Shown here: positions 8,735 through 17,381 of the stretch, one piece after another
How the letters are laid out: each line of letters begins with the position of its first letter
Position numbering within the stretch: position 1 is the stretch's first letter
The notes under the pieces: model-generated
Seen by the model: only the letters and a program-made list of their open reading frames with translations
Databases searched by the model: none
What the model was told of the DNA's origin: nothing
Assembly: GCA_025656455.1 (NCBI GenBank)
Contig: JAHXHS010000004.1
Coordinates: 99,675-163,674 of the forward strand
Reading direction: 5' to 3'
Length of the DNA stretch: 64,000 nt
Source: Candidatus Thiodiazotropha sp. (ex Epidulcina cf. delphinae)
Lineage (GTDB): Bacteria; Pseudomonadota; Gammaproteobacteria; Chromatiales; Chromatiaceae
Position numbers and translations under genes: made by a program

Positions 8735-9623
8735 AAGCGCCAACCATTGTGGTTATACCGCCATTGTCGGGCGTCCGAACGTGGGTAAGTCGACACTTCT
8801 GAACTGTCTTCTGGGTGTCAGGTTGGCGATAACCTCCCACAAGGCGCAGACGACGCGTCACACCATCCTGGGCATCAAGAGCCTGGCGGCCGGCCAGCTG
8901 ATCTATGTGGATACCCCCGGCATTCACGACCGCAGCGACAATGCCATGAATCGTTATCTCAATCGTACCGCCAAAACGGCTCTGGCGGATGTGGATCTGG
9001 TGATCTTCATGGTCGAGGCACTGCGCTGGACCCGTGAGGATGAAAAGGTGCTGGATCAGATCAAACAGTGTGATGCGCCTGTTATCCTGGCGGTCAATAA
9101 AGTCGATCGGTTGAAGCAGAAAGAGGCCCTGCTGCCCTATCTCACCGAAATGTCGAAACGCCACGCCTTCCTGGAGATCGTGCCGATATCGGCCAAGAGC
9201 GGCCGTAACCTGCAAACCCTCGAGGATCTGGTGCTGAAGAACCTGCCCGAGGGCGAGAATTTCTATCCTGACGATCAATTGACCGATCGGCCGGAAAAGT
9301 TTTTCGCCGCCGAGTTGATTCGTGAGCAGATCACGCGGCGATATGCCGAGGAGTTACCCTACGCCGTCTCTATCGAGATTGAACGCTTTGAGGAGCAGAC
9401 CGGCCTGTATCGCATCAATGCCGTAGTCTGGGTGGAGAAACCTGGACAAAAGGGTATCATCATCGGTAAGGACGGGCTGGCCTTGAAAGAGGTGGCCACC
9501 CAGGCAAGAAAGGCCATGCAACGCTTTTTTGATTGCAAGGTTCATCTTGAACTGTGGGTGAAGGTGAAGAAGAGTTGGTCCAGCGATGAAGCTGCTCTGG
9601 TGCGTCTGGGCTATGGTGAATAA
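8727..9623 (+). CDS. era: GTPase Era
   Basis: 298 residues. G1 GRPNVGKST, G3 DTPG (VDTPGIHDR), G4 NKVD; C-terminal KH domain containing the GIIIGKDGLALKEVATQAR loop that binds the 3' end of 16S rRNA. Needed for 30S subunit maturation. Length equals the family norm (about 300). Start overlaps the end of rnc; the recO start follows 26 bases after its stop. Confidence 0.97.
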   Translation: MDKSANHCGYTAIVGRPNVGKSTLLNCLLGVRLAITSHKAQTTRHTILGIKSLAAGQLIYVDTPGIHDRSDNAMNRYLNRTAKTALADVDLVIFMVEALRWTREDEKVLDQIKQCDAPVILAVNKVDRLKQKEALLPYLTEMSKRHAFLEIVPISAKSGRNLQTLEDLVLKNLPEGENFYPDDQLTDRPEKFFAAELIREQITRRYAEELPYAVSIEIERFEEQTGLYRINAVVWVEKPGQKGIIIGKDGLALKEVATQARKAMQRFFDCKVHLELWVKVKKSWSSDEAALVRLGYGE

Positions 9624-9649
9624 CGCCTGAAACCAATGAGACATCCCCC

Positions 9650-10357
9650 GTGTCGCGGTTTGAACTGATCCCCGCATTCGTCATCCATCGGCGGGACTAC
9701 CGCAACACCAGTCTTCTGCTGGAGCTGTTCACGCCCGACCATGGCAGATTGCCCGCCATCGCCCGGGGAGCCAAATCGGGACGTTCATCCCGCGCCATGC
9801 TGCTACAGCCCTTCGGCCCTTTGCTGGTCTCACTCAGTGGTCGGGGCGAGGTAAAGCGTGTTGTTGGTGTGGAGGCCGATGGACGCCCTTATCGCTTGGT
9901 CGGCGAGAAGATCTATAGCGGATTTTATTTGAATGAATTGCTGATGCGTCTTCTGGAGCGAAGGGATCCCTATCCCTCTCTCTATCTTTTGTATCATCAA
10001 CAGCTTGCACGGCTCGCCTCGGAGGAACCGGCGGATCAGTGCCTGCGGGATTTTGAGATCCAGTTGATGAAGGAACTGGGTTACGGGTTGTTACTGGATC
10101 ATACCGCCGATACCGGCGAGCCGGTAGAACCTGAACAGGTCTATGACTATCTCATCGAGCTGGGGCCGGTGCGATCCGTCGGGGAGCAAACCGATGTGCG
10201 GATACATGGACGAACATTGATTTGCCTGGATAATAGGGAGCGGCTGGATGAGCAAGGCGCGTTCGAGGCAAAACGCCTGATGCGTCGTATCATCAGCTTC
10301 TATCTGGGCGATAAACCTCTCAAGAGCAGGGAGCTCTTTCAATCCTTGAAATATTAA
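9650..10357 (+). CDS. recO: DNA repair protein RecO; stop codon lies in a repeat arm
   Basis: 235 residues. N-terminal OB fold (FVIHRRDYRNTSLLLELFTPDHGR), then the helical region with LLMRLLERRDPYPSLYLLY. Loads RecA with RecF/RecR on SSB-coated DNA. GTG start at 9650; the nearby ATG at 9636 is out of frame. The TAA stop (10355-10357) is inside the left arm (TATTAACCC) of family 1 element copy B, so the C-terminus (ELFQSLKY) appears to have been set or trimmed by the insertion. Confidence 0.95.
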   Translation: MSRFELIPAFVIHRRDYRNTSLLLELFTPDHGRLPAIARGAKSGRSSRAMLLQPFGPLLVSLSGRGEVKRVVGVEADGRPYRLVGEKIYSGFYLNELLMRLLERRDPYPSLYLLYHQQLARLASEEPADQCLRDFEIQLMKELGYGLLLDHTADTGEPVEPEQVYDYLIELGPVRSVGEQTDVRIHGRTLICLDNRERLDEQGAFEAKRLMRRIISFYLGDKPLKSRELFQSLKY

Positions 10358-10638
10358 CCCGGCGACCTAATATGTTGCATTCAGGGCTTCAAGAATGGCC
10401 TTGATCAAGGCGTGGCTCGCAGCCAATGGTTATTCCCTTGGTAAGAGCCACAACGCGGAGCAAGGCCATTCTTGAAGCCCCTAACAGATTGATTTAATAA
10501 AAGACAGGCCGATGTGTGCCTGCCTACAGACTGCGTTATCAAAACTAACTGTAGGAGTGCTACAGTGGCGTTTTGATGCGCAAGCTGTAGGCAGGCACAC
10601 ATCGGCTGAATGCAACATATTAGGTCGCCGGGTTAATA
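10352..10638. repeat. Family 1 compound palindromic element, copy B
   Basis: 287 bases filling the recO-pdxJ gap. Arms 10352-10384 and 10606-10638 are perfectly complementary over 33 bases but differ from copy A at several positions (GGCGACCTAATATG against GGCACCCTAATAGG), each change matched on the opposite arm. Internal hairpins match copy A in place and order, with paired changes such as AATGGCC/GGCCATT in the first and TGCCTGCC/GGCAGGCA in the second. Same orientation as copy A. Confidence 0.93.
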
Positions 10639-10647
10639 GGCACAGAC

Positions 10648-11376
10648 ATGGTTGAAAACGAGATACTACTTGGCATCAACATCGATCACGTGGCGACCTT
10701 GCGCCAAGCGCGCGGGACTCGCTACCCGGAACCGGCCCAAGCCGCCCTGACGGCGGAACAGGCAGGCGCTGACGCCATTACCCTCCATTTACGCGAAGAC
10801 AGGCGCCACATTCAAGACAGGGATGTGGAGATTCTAAGCGGTATGTTGCAGACGCGAATGAATCTGGAGATGGCGGCTACTGCAGAAATGGCGGCGGTCG
10901 CTACCCGTTTCCGGCCTCATGACTGTTGTCTGGTGCCGGAAAAACGTCAGGAGTTGACCACCGAGGGTGGTCTCGATGTGGCAGGCAATCTTGACTATAT
11001 GAAGGACTATTGCAGCGAATTGAGTGATGCGGGTATACGTGTTTCCCTGTTTATCGATGCCGATGCAAAGCAATTGGAGGCCGCCAAGGAGTCAGGTGCG
11101 CCAGTGGTGGAAATCCATACCGGGCACTATGCCGATGCGCCATCCGACCGGACCCGGCATGCTGAACTGGAACGCATCATCAAGGCTGTCGATTATGGCA
11201 ATCGTATCGGTCTTCAGGTCAATGCCGGGCATGGCCTCGATTATCACAATGTGAAGTCCATTGTCGCCATCGACGGCATTATGGAACTCAATATCGGCCA
11301 TTCAATCATATCCCGCGCGCTTTTTACCGGTCTGGACCGGGCGGTGAGAGAGATGAAGCGATTATGCCGCAAATGA
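10648..11376 (+). CDS. pdxJ: Pyridoxine 5'-phosphate synthase PdxJ
   Basis: 242 residues, family length. Conserved segments include [36 protein letters not shown], the VSLFIDAD strand and the C-terminal [17 protein letters not shown] phosphate loop. Condenses 1-deoxyxylulose 5-phosphate with 3-amino-2-oxopropyl phosphate to pyridoxine 5'-phosphate. recO-pdxJ is conserved; the usual downstream acpS is absent here and a solo repeat end takes its place. The TGA stop (11374-11376) is the first part of that solo end. Confidence 0.97.
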   Translation: MVENEILLGINIDHVATLRQARGTRYPEPAQAALTAEQAGADAITLHLREDRRHIQDRDVEILSGMLQTRMNLEMAATAEMAAVATRFRPHDCCLVPEKRQELTTEGGLDVAGNLDYMKDYCSELSDAGIRVSLFIDADAKQLEAAKESGAPVVEIHTGHYADAPSDRTRHAELERIIKAVDYGNRIGLQVNAGHGLDYHNVKSIVAIDGIMELNIGHSIISRALFTGLDRAVREMKRLCRK

Positions 11377-11405
11377 ACACATCATATTAGGCTGCCGGGT
11401 TAATA
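11374..11405. repeat. Solo right end of a family 1 element
   Basis: TGAACACATCATATTAGGC then TGCCGGGTTAATA aligns without gaps to the right arms of copies A-C. No left arm or internal hairpins precede it; pdxJ coding sequence does. It contributes the pdxJ stop codon. Confidence 0.75.
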
Positions 11406-11409
11406 ACTC

Positions 11410-11608
11410 GTTCCCATGTTCTATATGGGAACGCATGATATGAACAGGGCGTAGGGTGCGGCCCTGCCGCACCATGCTGGGTTGCGCTCCTGTTTGCTAT
11501 GACGTGTTTCTTTACTTCGCCCCCCCTGACCCAATACCTTGGGTTCCAGAGCTTCGAGTTACAATGCGGCAGGGCCGCATCCTACGAAGCTCGTAGAACA
11601 TGGGAACA
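11410..11608. repeat. Nested palindromic repeat (family 3), pdxJ downstream region
   Basis: Outer arms GTTCCCATGTTCTA (11410-11423) and TAGAACATGGGAAC (11595-11608) are a perfect 14-bp inverted repeat. Inside, CGTAGGGTGCGGCCCTGCCG (from 11450) pairs at 21 of 22 positions with a segment near 11564-11585 ending CATCCTACG. The left outer arm also makes a local hairpin with ATGGGAAC (11425-11432). The GCGTAGGGTGCGG module recurs at 26108. At 11613-11631 follows TGAACTCCGAAACTTGAGT, shared with 46343-46490. The rest of the gap to 11722 shows only degenerate GCAAAT-rich sequence. Confidence 0.75.
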
Positions 11609-11722
11609 AGATGAACTCCGAAACTTGAGTAATAATAGTAAATTGCGAGTATTTGCGGTGATTGGCGTCCATTTGCGGCTAAAGCAGGGCCTGCGGATCG
11701 AATAGCGATATCAGCTTCGGCT

Positions 11723-12505
11723 TCATGGCTTGCTCATGCGCTCTGGCAGCCAAATGAACTGCTTACAGATAGGCGACAGGTCAACACCTGTCATTTGATG
11801 CAGGTCTTCCGCACGGGATGTCAGGATTGATTTATTGGGCAGTGGTGAGGCTGAACAGTAGAGTACGATATTCTCAACCGCCGCTACATCGAATAATACA
11901 ACCCAAGGGAATACACGGCGTATCTTCAGCAGAATATCGACCATTTCGGCTTCGTTTGATGGTAGTAGGTTCAATGCCAGAACGCCCCCTTTGCTAAGCG
12001 TCTGTGCCGCATCCTGATAAAACGATGCGGTTTGCAATGGCGTCTCCGAGTCCCGTTTCAAATAGATATCACACAGAATGATATCGAATTGTCGCCGGTT
12101 CTTTTTCAGGAAGCGCTCAGCGGCGTCGAGAGCTACCGGATGTGATACGGGCAGGTAGAAGAACGCTCTGGAGAGCTCGATCATTTGCGGATCGATCTCC
12201 ACCGAGACAAGAGCGATATCGGGAAGGTGTGACAGCACAAAGCGTTCGATGGCTCCACAACCCAGGCCGAGGTTGAGCAAGCTGCCGGGACGCTGCATAA
12301 GCAGCAGGCAACAGAGCAGACCCTTGATGTATTCGAGGAGCGGATAGGCGGGTTCGTTCAACAGCATCACCGACGCTATCGGGCCGTCATTGAGACTGAC
12401 CCAGCGAAGCCCCTCATGCTCGAGGACCTGCCGGTCCGAACCCTGGCGATGGATGATATCTGCCTGGGTATGCTGCAACCGCTCAATATCGATGCTAGCC
12501 TGCAT
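11723..12505 (-). CDS. Spermidine synthase-like methyltransferase-fold protein
   Basis: 260 residues. Rossmann-type glycine loop LLNLGLGCGAIERF, followed by the acidic strand end VSVEIDPQMIELS and FDIILCDIYL, as in the spermidine synthase/SAM-methyltransferase fold. Such stand-alone SpeE-like proteins often lack proven aminopropyltransferase activity. The substrate is not readable; there is no speD next to it. Convergent with pdxJ and 19 bases downstream of the CBS gene on the same strand, so probably co-transcribed with it. Confidence 0.7.
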   Translation of the reverse strand: MQASIDIERLQHTQADIIHRQGSDRQVLEHEGLRWVSLNDGPIASVMLLNEPAYPLLEYIKGLLCCLLLMQRPGSLLNLGLGCGAIERFVLSHLPDIALVSVEIDPQMIELSRAFFYLPVSHPVALDAAERFLKKNRRQFDIILCDIYLKRDSETPLQTASFYQDAAQTLSKGGVLALNLLPSNEAEMVDILLKIRRVFPWVVLFDVAAVENIVLYCSASPLPNKSILTSRAEDLHQMTGVDLSPICKQFIWLPERMSKP

Positions 12506-12514
12506 TTCTCACCA

Positions 12515-12527
12515 GGAGTACTAGTCA
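12515..12527. repeat. 13-base match to the end of the 22501 palindromic element
   Basis: AGGAGTACTAGTC is the exact reverse complement of GACTAGTACTCCT at 22498-22510, the left edge of the family 2 element. It lies between the CBS gene (its stop codon is 12525-12527) and the start of the SpeE-like gene. It may be a solo end or chance. Confidence 0.35.
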
Positions 12528-12953
12528 AGCATTGATATAACTGACAAGCTGCTCAATGACAAACTGTTGATCTTCGATGATCGCCTTGACCAGATCGCCG
12601 ATGGAGATGATGCCGAGCAGTTTTCCATCTTCTATCACCGGGAGATGGCGGACACGTTTTTCCGTCATGATCGCCATGCACTCTTGTATGGTTTGGTTTG
12701 GCTTGGCCACTGCTACATGGCTGGTCATGATCTGAGCCACCCGGGTCTCTTTCGCGGTGCGTCCTTGCAAGGCGATGTCCCGGGCATAGTCTCGCTCGGT
12801 AAAGAGACCTACGGTTTGATCCTTGTCCAGCACTACGAGTGAGCCGATGCCTTTATCGGCCATCAGCGTCAATGCATCGAAAACCGAGGCATCGCTATCG
12901 ATGGTTACGATATCGAAACCTTTACTTTGTAGTAGTTGGTTGACTGTGCGCAT
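12525..12953 (-). CDS. CBS-domain pair protein
   Basis: 142 residues made of two CBS motifs only: first with SVFDALTLMADKGIGSLVVLD (interrupted layout, about 20-75), second with VAKPNQTIQECMAIMTEKRVRHLPVIEDGKLLGIISIGDLV (about 78-125). Such stand-alone CBS proteins bind adenosyl ligands (AMP/ATP/NAD) and sense energy state; target unknown. A strong AAGGAGGAG lies 6-7 bases before the ATG. First gene of a probable two-gene unit with the SpeE-like protein. Confidence 0.85.
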   Translation of the reverse strand: MRTVNQLLQSKGFDIVTIDSDASVFDALTLMADKGIGSLVVLDKDQTVGLFTERDYARDIALQGRTAKETRVAQIMTSHVAVAKPNQTIQECMAIMTEKRVRHLPVIEDGKLLGIISIGDLVKAIIEDQQFVIEQLVSYINA

Positions 12954-13149
12954 ACCTGCTCCTCCTTAACGATTATTGTTCTTGCATCGCCTCTGATCGA
13001 TTCAGAGCCTCTAATGAATAATAGAATATCATACCAGCTTGGCGAACTTGTCGCTCTTAGCCATGAACCAGAAGCGTTCCAAGAAGGCTTCAAGGTTCAG
13101 AGAAAATGGGTGCTGATCTTTGTGCGCCAAACAGGGTAAAATCGACGCC

Positions 13150-14043
13150 ATGAACTATAAAACCATCGAAGACTTTGTCGGTAACACCCCTCTGGTCAGG
13201 TTACAGCGGCTAGCGGGCGGCAGTGCCAATACCCTGCTGGTGAAACTGGAAGGGAACAATCCGGCCGGATCGGTCAAGGACAGGCCGGCACTGAGTATGA
13301 TCCGCCTTGCCGAGGCGCGCGGCACCATTGCGCGGGGGGATTGCCTGATTGAGGCGACCAGTGGCAATACCGGCATCGCCCTGGCCATGGCGGCGGCGAT
13401 CAAGGGTTACCGGCTGATTCTGGTTATGCCGGAGAACATGAGCCTTGAACGCCGTGCGGTGATGAAGGCCTACGGCGCCGAATTGCTGCTGACGCCGAAA
13501 GCGGGCAGCATGGAGGCCGCCATCGACAAGGCCAGGGAGTTGGAGGCCGCGGGCGAGGGTGTGATTCTGGATCAGTTTTCCAATCAGGACAATCCGCAGT
13601 CTCATTTTGCAGGAACAGGGCCGGAGATATGGCGTGAGAGCGAGGGCGAGGTGACCCATTTCGTCAGCGCCATGGGCACCACCGGCACCATCATGGGTTG
13701 CTCCGCCTATTTCAAATCCATGAATCCGGCGATAGAGATCGTCGGCGTACAGCCGATGGAGGGGGCCAGTATTCCCGGGATTCGGCGCTGGCCAGAGGCC
13801 TATCTGCCGAAGATCTATGACGCCAGCCGGGTGGACAGGATTATCGATGTCTCGCAGGAGGATGCGGAGGAGACCACGCGGCGACTCGCCGCCAGCGAAG
13901 GCATATTTGCCGGCATCTCTTCCGGCGGCGCCGTGGCTGCCGCGCTGCAACTCTCCACCATGGTGGAAAATGCCGTGATCGTTACCATCATTTGCGATCG
14001 TGGCGATCGCTATCTCTCCACCGATGTCTTTCCGGCCAGCTGA
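13150..14043 (+). CDS. cysM: Cysteine synthase B (O-acetylserine sulfhydrylase B)
   Basis: 297 residues. PLP lysine at Lys43 in EGNNPAGSVKDRPA, a CysM-type signature; phosphate loop TSGNTGIALA; SSGGAVAAAL near the C-terminus. Makes cysteine (or S-sulfocysteine from thiosulfate) from O-acetylserine. The frame is open to GTG 13120, but MNYKTIEDFVGNTPLVR at 13150 is the family start. Two bases separate it from rlmD; cysM-rlmD is a conserved pair in gammaproteobacteria. Confidence 0.96.
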   Translation: MNYKTIEDFVGNTPLVRLQRLAGGSANTLLVKLEGNNPAGSVKDRPALSMIRLAEARGTIARGDCLIEATSGNTGIALAMAAAIKGYRLILVMPENMSLERRAVMKAYGAELLLTPKAGSMEAAIDKARELEAAGEGVILDQFSNQDNPQSHFAGTGPEIWRESEGEVTHFVSAMGTTGTIMGCSAYFKSMNPAIEIVGVQPMEGASIPGIRRWPEAYLPKIYDASRVDRIIDVSQEDAEETTRRLAASEGIFAGISSGGAVAAALQLSTMVENAVIVTIICDRGDRYLSTDVFPAS

Positions 14044-14045
14044 TC

Positions 14046-15380
14046 ATGGGCCGCAGACGTAGACGCAGGCAACTTCCCGCTGAACCGGTCGAGGCAGAGA
14101 TTGAATCCCTGACCCATGACGGCAAAGGGGTCGCGCATATCGAGGGAAAGGCAACCTTTATCCATGGCTCATTGCCGGGAGAGCGGGTGCGTTTTCGCTA
14201 CTCCGGGCGCCGGCGCAAATATGACGAGGGCAGGGTGATCGAGGTACTGAACGCCTCGCCACAGCGGGTAGAGCCTCGCTGTGATCAGTTCGGCGTCTGT
14301 GGTGGCTGCAGCCTGCAGCATCAGGACCCCGAGGCCCAGTTGGTGAATAAGCAGCAGGCGATGCTCGATGCCTTGCAACAGATCGGCAAAGTGACGCCTG
14401 GCGAGGTGCTCCCGCCGCTGGTCAGCGGTTCTTCCTGGGGCTACCGCCGCAAGGCCCGCTTGGGGGTGCGTTTCGTACCCAAGAAGGGCGGCGCCCTGGT
14501 CGGCTTTCGTGAGCGAGGCTCCTCTTTTGTCGCCGATATCGAGCATTGCCATATCCTGCATCCCAGAGTGGGTGAGTTGTTGCCGCAACTCCGCCTGCTG
14601 ATTGATCAACTCTCTATTCGTGATCAAGTGCCACAGATCGAAATGGCCATGGGGGATGAAACCTGTGTATTGATTTTTCGCGTCCTTTCCACACCTTGCG
14701 ATGACGATTTGTCGAAACTCGATCGATTCGCCCATCAGCACCAGCTGGAGATCTACCTTCAGGAGGGCGGGCCTGAGAGTATCAGGCCGCTAGGCGGGGG
14801 AGGGGTGGCGTTGACCTATGACTTGCCGGCGTTTGATTTAAGGTTCTATTTCGAGCCCAGCGACTTTACCCAGGTCAATAGCGACATCAATCGGCAAATG
14901 GTCCATCGCGCAATCGCCATGCTGCAATTGAACGGGGATGATCAAGTACTCGATCTGTTCTGTGGATTGGGCAATTTCACCCTGCCGCTCGCCCGCGGCG
15001 CAGGCAGCGTCACCGGGGTCGAAGGGGATGCCGGCCTGGTCGCCAGGGCGAGAGAGAATGCCGAGCGAAATGGTATCGACAACACCAGCTTCTACACCGC
15101 CAATCTTTATGAAACATTGGAGAACCAACCCTGGTTGCAGCGGCGCTTCAATAAAGTGTTGCTTGACCCGCCGCGCAGCGGCGCTCAGGAAGTTCTGCAT
15201 CAGCTACCGTTTGTCGGCGCTGAACGTATTGTCTATGTCTCCTGCTATCCAGACACCCTGGCGAGGGATGCCGGTATCCTGGTACACGACCTCGGATACC
15301 GGCTGATCAGTGCCGGTGTCATGGATATGTTTCCCCATACCACCCACGTGGAGTCGATCGCACTGTTTGCAAAGAGTTGA
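14046..15380 (+). CDS. rlmD: 23S rRNA (uracil-1939-C5)-methyltransferase RlmD
   Basis: 444 residues starting ATG 14046 (MGRRRRRRQLP). N-terminal TRAM domain (about 10-75), iron-sulfur cysteines in CDQFGVCGGCSLQHQ, SAM-binding loop LDLFCGLGNFTLPLA, LLDPPRSG, and the catalytic cysteine in YVSCYPDTLARD. Methylates U1939 of 23S rRNA. An upstream extension to 13992 overlaps cysM and is not used. Confidence 0.95.
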   Translation: MGRRRRRRQLPAEPVEAEIESLTHDGKGVAHIEGKATFIHGSLPGERVRFRYSGRRRKYDEGRVIEVLNASPQRVEPRCDQFGVCGGCSLQHQDPEAQLVNKQQAMLDALQQIGKVTPGEVLPPLVSGSSWGYRRKARLGVRFVPKKGGALVGFRERGSSFVADIEHCHILHPRVGELLPQLRLLIDQLSIRDQVPQIEMAMGDETCVLIFRVLSTPCDDDLSKLDRFAHQHQLEIYLQEGGPESIRPLGGGGVALTYDLPAFDLRFYFEPSDFTQVNSDINRQMVHRAIAMLQLNGDDQVLDLFCGLGNFTLPLARGAGSVTGVEGDAGLVARARENAERNGIDNTSFYTANLYETLENQPWLQRRFNKVLLDPPRSGAQEVLHQLPFVGAERIVYVSCYPDTLARDAGILVHDLGYRLISAGVMDMFPHTTHVESIALFAKS

Positions 15381-15383
15381 CAT

Positions 15384-15851
15384 ATGCCTTTAGAAATAGA
15401 GCGTAAATATCTAGTTATTAATGATAATTGGAAAGAGCATGTAGTCAGTCAAGTGGCCATAAAACAGGGTTACCTGGCAACGACGCCAAAGGCCAGTATC
15501 CGGGTGCGCTTGGCTGGCGAGGAGGCCAACCTCAATATCAAAAGCAGGACCGTGGGGCTCAGCCGTAGTGAATACGAGTATCCCATCCTGCTGGAGGATG
15601 CCCAGGAGATGTTGGACAATCTGGTTGCCGGGGCAGCCATTGACAAGGTGCGCTATAAGGTCCGATGCGGCGACCACCTGTGGGATCTGGATGTGTTTCA
15701 TGGCGCCAACCGAGGGTTGCTGGTTGCCGAGGTGGAGCTGAGTTCCGAAGAGGAGACCTTCCAAATGCCCGATTGGGCGGGGGAGGAGGTCTCGACGGAT
15801 ACCCGCTACTATAATGCCAGCCTGGTAAACCATCCTTTCTGCGATTGGTAA
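15384..15851 (+). CDS. CYTH domain protein (inorganic triphosphatase-like)
   Basis: 155 residues. Begins PLEIERKYLV, carrying the EIERK (ExExK) signature of CYTH enzymes; further conserved RVR, NLNIKSR, and VAEVELSSEEE as the acidic metal-binding strand. Single-domain bacterial CYTH proteins generally hydrolyse inorganic triphosphate (YgiF-type catalytic domain). Close spacing on both sides (3 and 6 bases) suggests one operon running from cysM into the peptide ABC genes. Confidence 0.88.
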   Translation: MPLEIERKYLVINDNWKEHVVSQVAIKQGYLATTPKASIRVRLAGEEANLNIKSRTVGLSRSEYEYPILLEDAQEMLDNLVAGAAIDKVRYKVRCGDHLWDLDVFHGANRGLLVAEVELSSEEETFQMPDWAGEEVSTDTRYYNASLVNHPFCDW

Positions 15852-15857
15852 CGGCTT

Positions 15858-17381
15858 ATGAAACGGTGGAGTCACGCTATTCTGCCGACGCTCCTATTGC
15901 TCCTCACCGCCTGCGGTGAGCCAGCGGATCGGATCCTGCGCATGGGCCTTGCGTCTGCGCCGTTGAACCTGGATCCCCGCTACACGGTCGATGCCACTGC
16001 CGAGCGAATCAACCGGCTGCTCTATCAGCGCCTGATCGAGTTCGATGCGCGCAGCATGCCGACGCCGGGGATTGCCGACTGGCAGCGATTGACGTCGCGT
16101 CACTACCGCATCCGACTCAATGCACGGGCAGGCCCCTTCATGCATGGTCGACGGGTCGATGCGGATGATGTGATCGCCACCTATCGCTATGTGCTCGATC
16201 CCGACAAAGTCTCTCCGAGACGCACCACCCTGACCCTGATCGAGTCGATCAGCAAAGTTGACGCGTTGACGGTCGATTTCCATCTCTCCCGGACCGACCC
16301 CCTGTTTCCCGCTTATCTCACCCTTGATATTCTGCCCGCCGATCTGCTCGCCAAGTCACACGATTTCGCACGTCTACCCGTGGGTAGCGGCCCCTTTGTC
16401 CTGCATGCCTGGCCGGAGCCAGGCAAATTGCTGTTACAGCGACGCAACGACCGGCAACTGATCGAATTGTTGGAAGTGAAGAATCCGACAGTCAGGGTAC
16501 TGAAACTGCTGCGGGGCGAGATCGATCTGCTGCAAAACGATCTCTCCCCTGAACTGATCGGATACCTCGCATCAAAGAGCAGTATCGAGTTGCAGCGGCG
16601 GTTTGGCAGCAACTATACCTATATCGGCTTCAATCTGCAGGATCCGCACACGGGTGATCCGAGGGTGCGCCGCGCCATTGCCCATGCCATCGACCGACAG
16701 GCGATCATCGATCGGGTAATGGCTGGCGCCGCGCGTCGGGCAGAGGCCCTGTTTCCGCCGGAGCATTGGCTGGGATCGGGGCAACTCACTGCGCATGGCT
16801 ACGATCCCGCTACTGCCAGGCGGCTGTTGTCGGAAGCGGGTTTCGGCGCTGGAAATCCGTTGCGGTTGGTCTATAAAACCTCCAGCGATCCCTACCGGAT
16901 TCGTCTTGCCACTATCATCCAGAGCCAACTCAAGGCAGTGGGGATAGAGGTCGATCTGCGCAGCTATGATTGGGGCACACTGTTTGGCGATATCAAGGCC
17001 GGCAATTTTCAGCTCTATAGTCTGAGTTGGGTGGGTCTTCGCACACCGGACAGCTTTAGGTATATCTTTGCCAGTGACTCTTTGCCGCCGATGGGGGCCA
17101 ACCGGGGGCGCTATGCCAACTCCTTGGTGGACGATCTGCTGCGACGGGCAGAGGCGGCGGGAGCATTGCCAAAGCAGGCCGTCCTCTATCAGCGGATACA
17201 GCAGCAGCTCCATGAGGATCTACCCTATGTCTCTCTTTGGTATGAGGGCCAGGTGTCTGCCCAGGGAGAACGGGTCAGGGGGTATCGATTGATGGCGGAT
17301 GGCAATTACGACGGACTTGCGCAGGTGAGTCTATATCAAACAGAGGAACCGCAAGATGCCCGATCTGCAGTTGCGCATTGA
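15858..17381 (+). CDS. Peptide ABC transporter substrate-binding lipoprotein (SBP_bac_5)
   Basis: 507 residues. Lipoprotein signal with lipobox LTAC (Cys19). SBP family 5 features: PRYTVDATAERINRLLYQRL near the N-terminus, DADDVIATYRYVLDP, LPVGSGPFVL, and the C-terminal ...LYQRIQQQLHEDLPYVSLW. Periplasmic, lipid-anchored, probably binding oligopeptides; muropeptides are a guess suggested by the next gene. Last 26 bases overlap the L,D-transpeptidase gene. Confidence 0.9.
   Translation: MKRWSHAILPTLLLLLTACGEPADRILRMGLASAPLNLDPRYTVDATAERINRLLYQRLIEFDARSMPTPGIADWQRLTSRHYRIRLNARAGPFMHGRRVDADDVIATYRYVLDPDKVSPRRTTLTLIESISKVDALTVDFHLSRTDPLFPAYLTLDILPADLLAKSHDFARLPVGSGPFVLHAWPEPGKLLLQRRNDRQLIELLEVKNPTVRVLKLLRGEIDLLQNDLSPELIGYLASKSSIELQRRFGSNYTYIGFNLQDPHTGDPRVRRAIAHAIDRQAIIDRVMAGAARRAEALFPPEHWLGSGQLTAHGYDPATARRLLSEAGFGAGNPLRLVYKTSSDPYRIRLATIIQSQLKAVGIEVDLRSYDWGTLFGDIKAGNFQLYSLSWVGLRTPDSFRYIFASDSLPPMGANRGRYANSLVDDLLRRAEAAGALPKQAVLYQRIQQQLHEDLPYVSLWYEGQVSAQGERVRGYRLMADGNYDGLAQVSLYQTEEPQDARSAVAH

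Noticed and set aside
11499..11705. 68-residue ORF downstream of pdxJ
   Set aside because: Made largely of nested palindromic repeat sequence.
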